This document shows, one piece after another, positions 5,151 through 5,806 of a DNA stretch of 5,806 nucleotides. The stretch lies in the NCBI GenBank assembly GCA_024638355.1, contig JAHEKO010000264.1, positions 1 through 5,806 of the forward strand, in the 5' to 3' direction. Below the pieces are notes generated by a model. The model saw only the letters and a list, made by a program, of their open reading frames with translations, had not been told where the DNA came from and ran no database searches. Numbering within the stretch: the first letter of the stretch is position 1; each line of letters begins with the position of its first letter. The DNA comes from Acidobacteriota bacterium. GTDB lineage: Bacteria; Acidobacteriota; Thermoanaerobaculia; Multivoradales; JAHEKO01. Position numbers and translations under genes: made by a program.

Positions 5151-5806
5151 TCAGCAGCAGTCGCCGGGCTCGCAGCACGCCTTCGCCTCGGTGGTCGCGT
5201 GGTAGTCCTGCCCCTTGGTCTCGCGCGGATGGCGCAGGGGCGTGCGCGAGCAGTCGAAGGGGCCGGCTTCCGTGAGCGGCACCTCCTCGAGCGGCTCGAC
5301 GAACTCGAAGTGCTCGCCGTACGGCGCCCGTTTGTAGATGTTGTAGGTCTTGTCGCAAACCGCATAGCGCCGGCCGCGCTCCATGCGATGGCCGTCGTCG
5401 TCGAGAACCTCCTTGAACGGCCCGCGGTAGATGACCGCCTGCTTGCGCTCGACGCACGGGCCCTCCTTGCCCTTGAACGCCTCTACGGTGACCGAGCGGA
5501 ACTCGATGCCGTCGACCGTGCGCCACGGCTCGGGCTGGCGCTCGAGCAGGCGCACGCCGTAGAAGCCGGCGCTCTCGAAGGCCTCGAGAAAGCCCTCCTC
5601 GGTGAAGGCTCCCGAGATGCAGCCGCTCCACAGCTCCGCGTCTTCCTGCATTTCGATGGGGATCGGCTCGTCGCTGACGATGTCGGAGATGACCGCCCGG
5701 CCGCCACGCCGCAAGACGCGGTGGATCTCCGCGAAGAGCTCGACCTTGTGCGCGTTGTCCACCAGGTTCAGCACGCAGTTCGACACCACCACGTCCACCG
5801 AGTCGT
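5151..5806 (-). CDS. arsM: ArsM-like arsenite SAM-dependent methyltransferase with Cys-rich extension, 5' end beyond the window
   Basis: These are the C-terminal 217 complete codons of a class I methyltransferase; the frame stays open to the right edge, so the SAM-binding start is missing. Arsenite methyltransferases move methyl groups from S-adenosylmethionine to trivalent arsenic held by conserved cysteines. Two of these are visible in the right setting: SNCVLNL (Cys10 counting from the first complete codon) and WSGCISGAF (Cys62). Their 52-residue spacing is close to the 50 residues between Cys156 and Cys206 of human AS3MT. HRVLRRGGRAVISDIV (28-43) is the usual strand and turn before the second Cys, and SAGF lies near residue 77. 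Beyond the core there is an extension of about 110 residues with GPC, AVCDKT, FDCSR and a terminal CCEPGDCC, which matches my recollection of ArsM forms paired with arsenosugar-type radical SAM enzymes. The stop is TGA at 5151-5153. The radical SAM gene follows after 16 bases. Another metalloid or thiol-bound substrate is possible. Confidence 0.83.
   Translation of the reverse strand, partial: DSVDVVVSNCVLNLVDNAHKVELFAEIHRVLRRGGRAVISDIVSDEPIPIEMQEDAELWSGCISGAFTEEGFLEAFESAGFYGVRLLERQPEPWRTVDGIEFRSVTVEAFKGKEGPCVERKQAVIYRGPFKEVLDDDGHRMERGRRYAVCDKTYNIYKRAPYGEHFEFVEPLEEVPLTEAGPFDCSRTPLRHPRETKGQDYHATTEAKACCEPGDCC

Noticed and set aside
5151..5153. TGA after the CC-rich methyltransferase tail as a possible selenocysteine codon
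   Set aside because: Cys-rich tails of this type made selenocysteine worth considering, but translation beyond the TGA gives no family-like sequence, and the radical SAM start follows 16 bases later with no clear selenocysteine insertion hairpin seen.
4262..5275. Long plus-strand open frame (about 337 codons) opposite the radical SAM gene
   Set aside because: It runs antisense to unmistakable radical SAM motifs, has low-complexity Arg/Ala/Gly composition and no domain; it is a GC-driven shadow.
5135..5365. 77-residue N-terminal extension of the radical SAM protein
   Set aside because: It would overlap the C-terminal coding part of the methyltransferase in another frame and consists of Arg/Ser/Thr/Pro low-complexity sequence.

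Overview
The window is about 97% coding. It is strongly GC-rich, roughly two-thirds G+C by eye, and every supported gene lies on the minus strand, so transcription runs from the right edge to the left. Intergenic gaps are 16, 17, 16, 93 and 31 bases. There are no RNA genes, insertion sequences, CRISPR repeats or gene-free stretches over 300 bases. The sequence is plainly bacterial. High GC, tight operon packing and the gene types would fit an Acidobacteriota, Myxococcota, Gemmatimonadota or similar soil or sediment lineage, but no marker fixes the phylum.

Right half (5806 to 1961, four tightly packed genes): the 3' part of an ArsM-like arsenite S-adenosylmethionine methyltransferase carrying a long Cys-rich C-terminal extension; a 299-residue radical SAM protein with a CxxxCxxC cluster and a second set of Cys at the C-terminus; a 335-residue protein of the calcineurin-like metallophosphoesterase fold whose first metal-binding motif is replaced; and a 410-residue two-Rossmann FAD/NAD(P) oxidoreductase resembling flavin monooxygenases. 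The 16-17 base gaps, with clear Shine-Dalgarno sites before the last two genes, mark this as one operon. Its promoter must lie beyond the right edge.

Left part (1867 to 1): after a 93-base gap holding a strong imperfect hairpin come a GT-B (GT4-like) glycosyltransferase and the first 213 residues of an extended short-chain dehydrogenase (NAD-dependent sugar-nucleotide epimerase/dehydratase type). The second starts at GTG and runs off the left edge.

Working model (inference): methyltransferase plus radical SAM is the pairing used for arsenosugar synthesis (ArsM plus ArsS), where arsenic is methylated and then receives a deoxyadenosyl group. Here the radical SAM protein does not look like classical ArsS in its motif surroundings, and it is accompanied by a phosphoesterase-like protein and a flavoprotein. 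A glycosyltransferase and a sugar epimerase sit just downstream. The window may therefore encode a little-described organoarsenical (arsenosugar- or arsenolipid-like) pathway. The first four genes are the solid core. Whether the two sugar genes belong to it is open.
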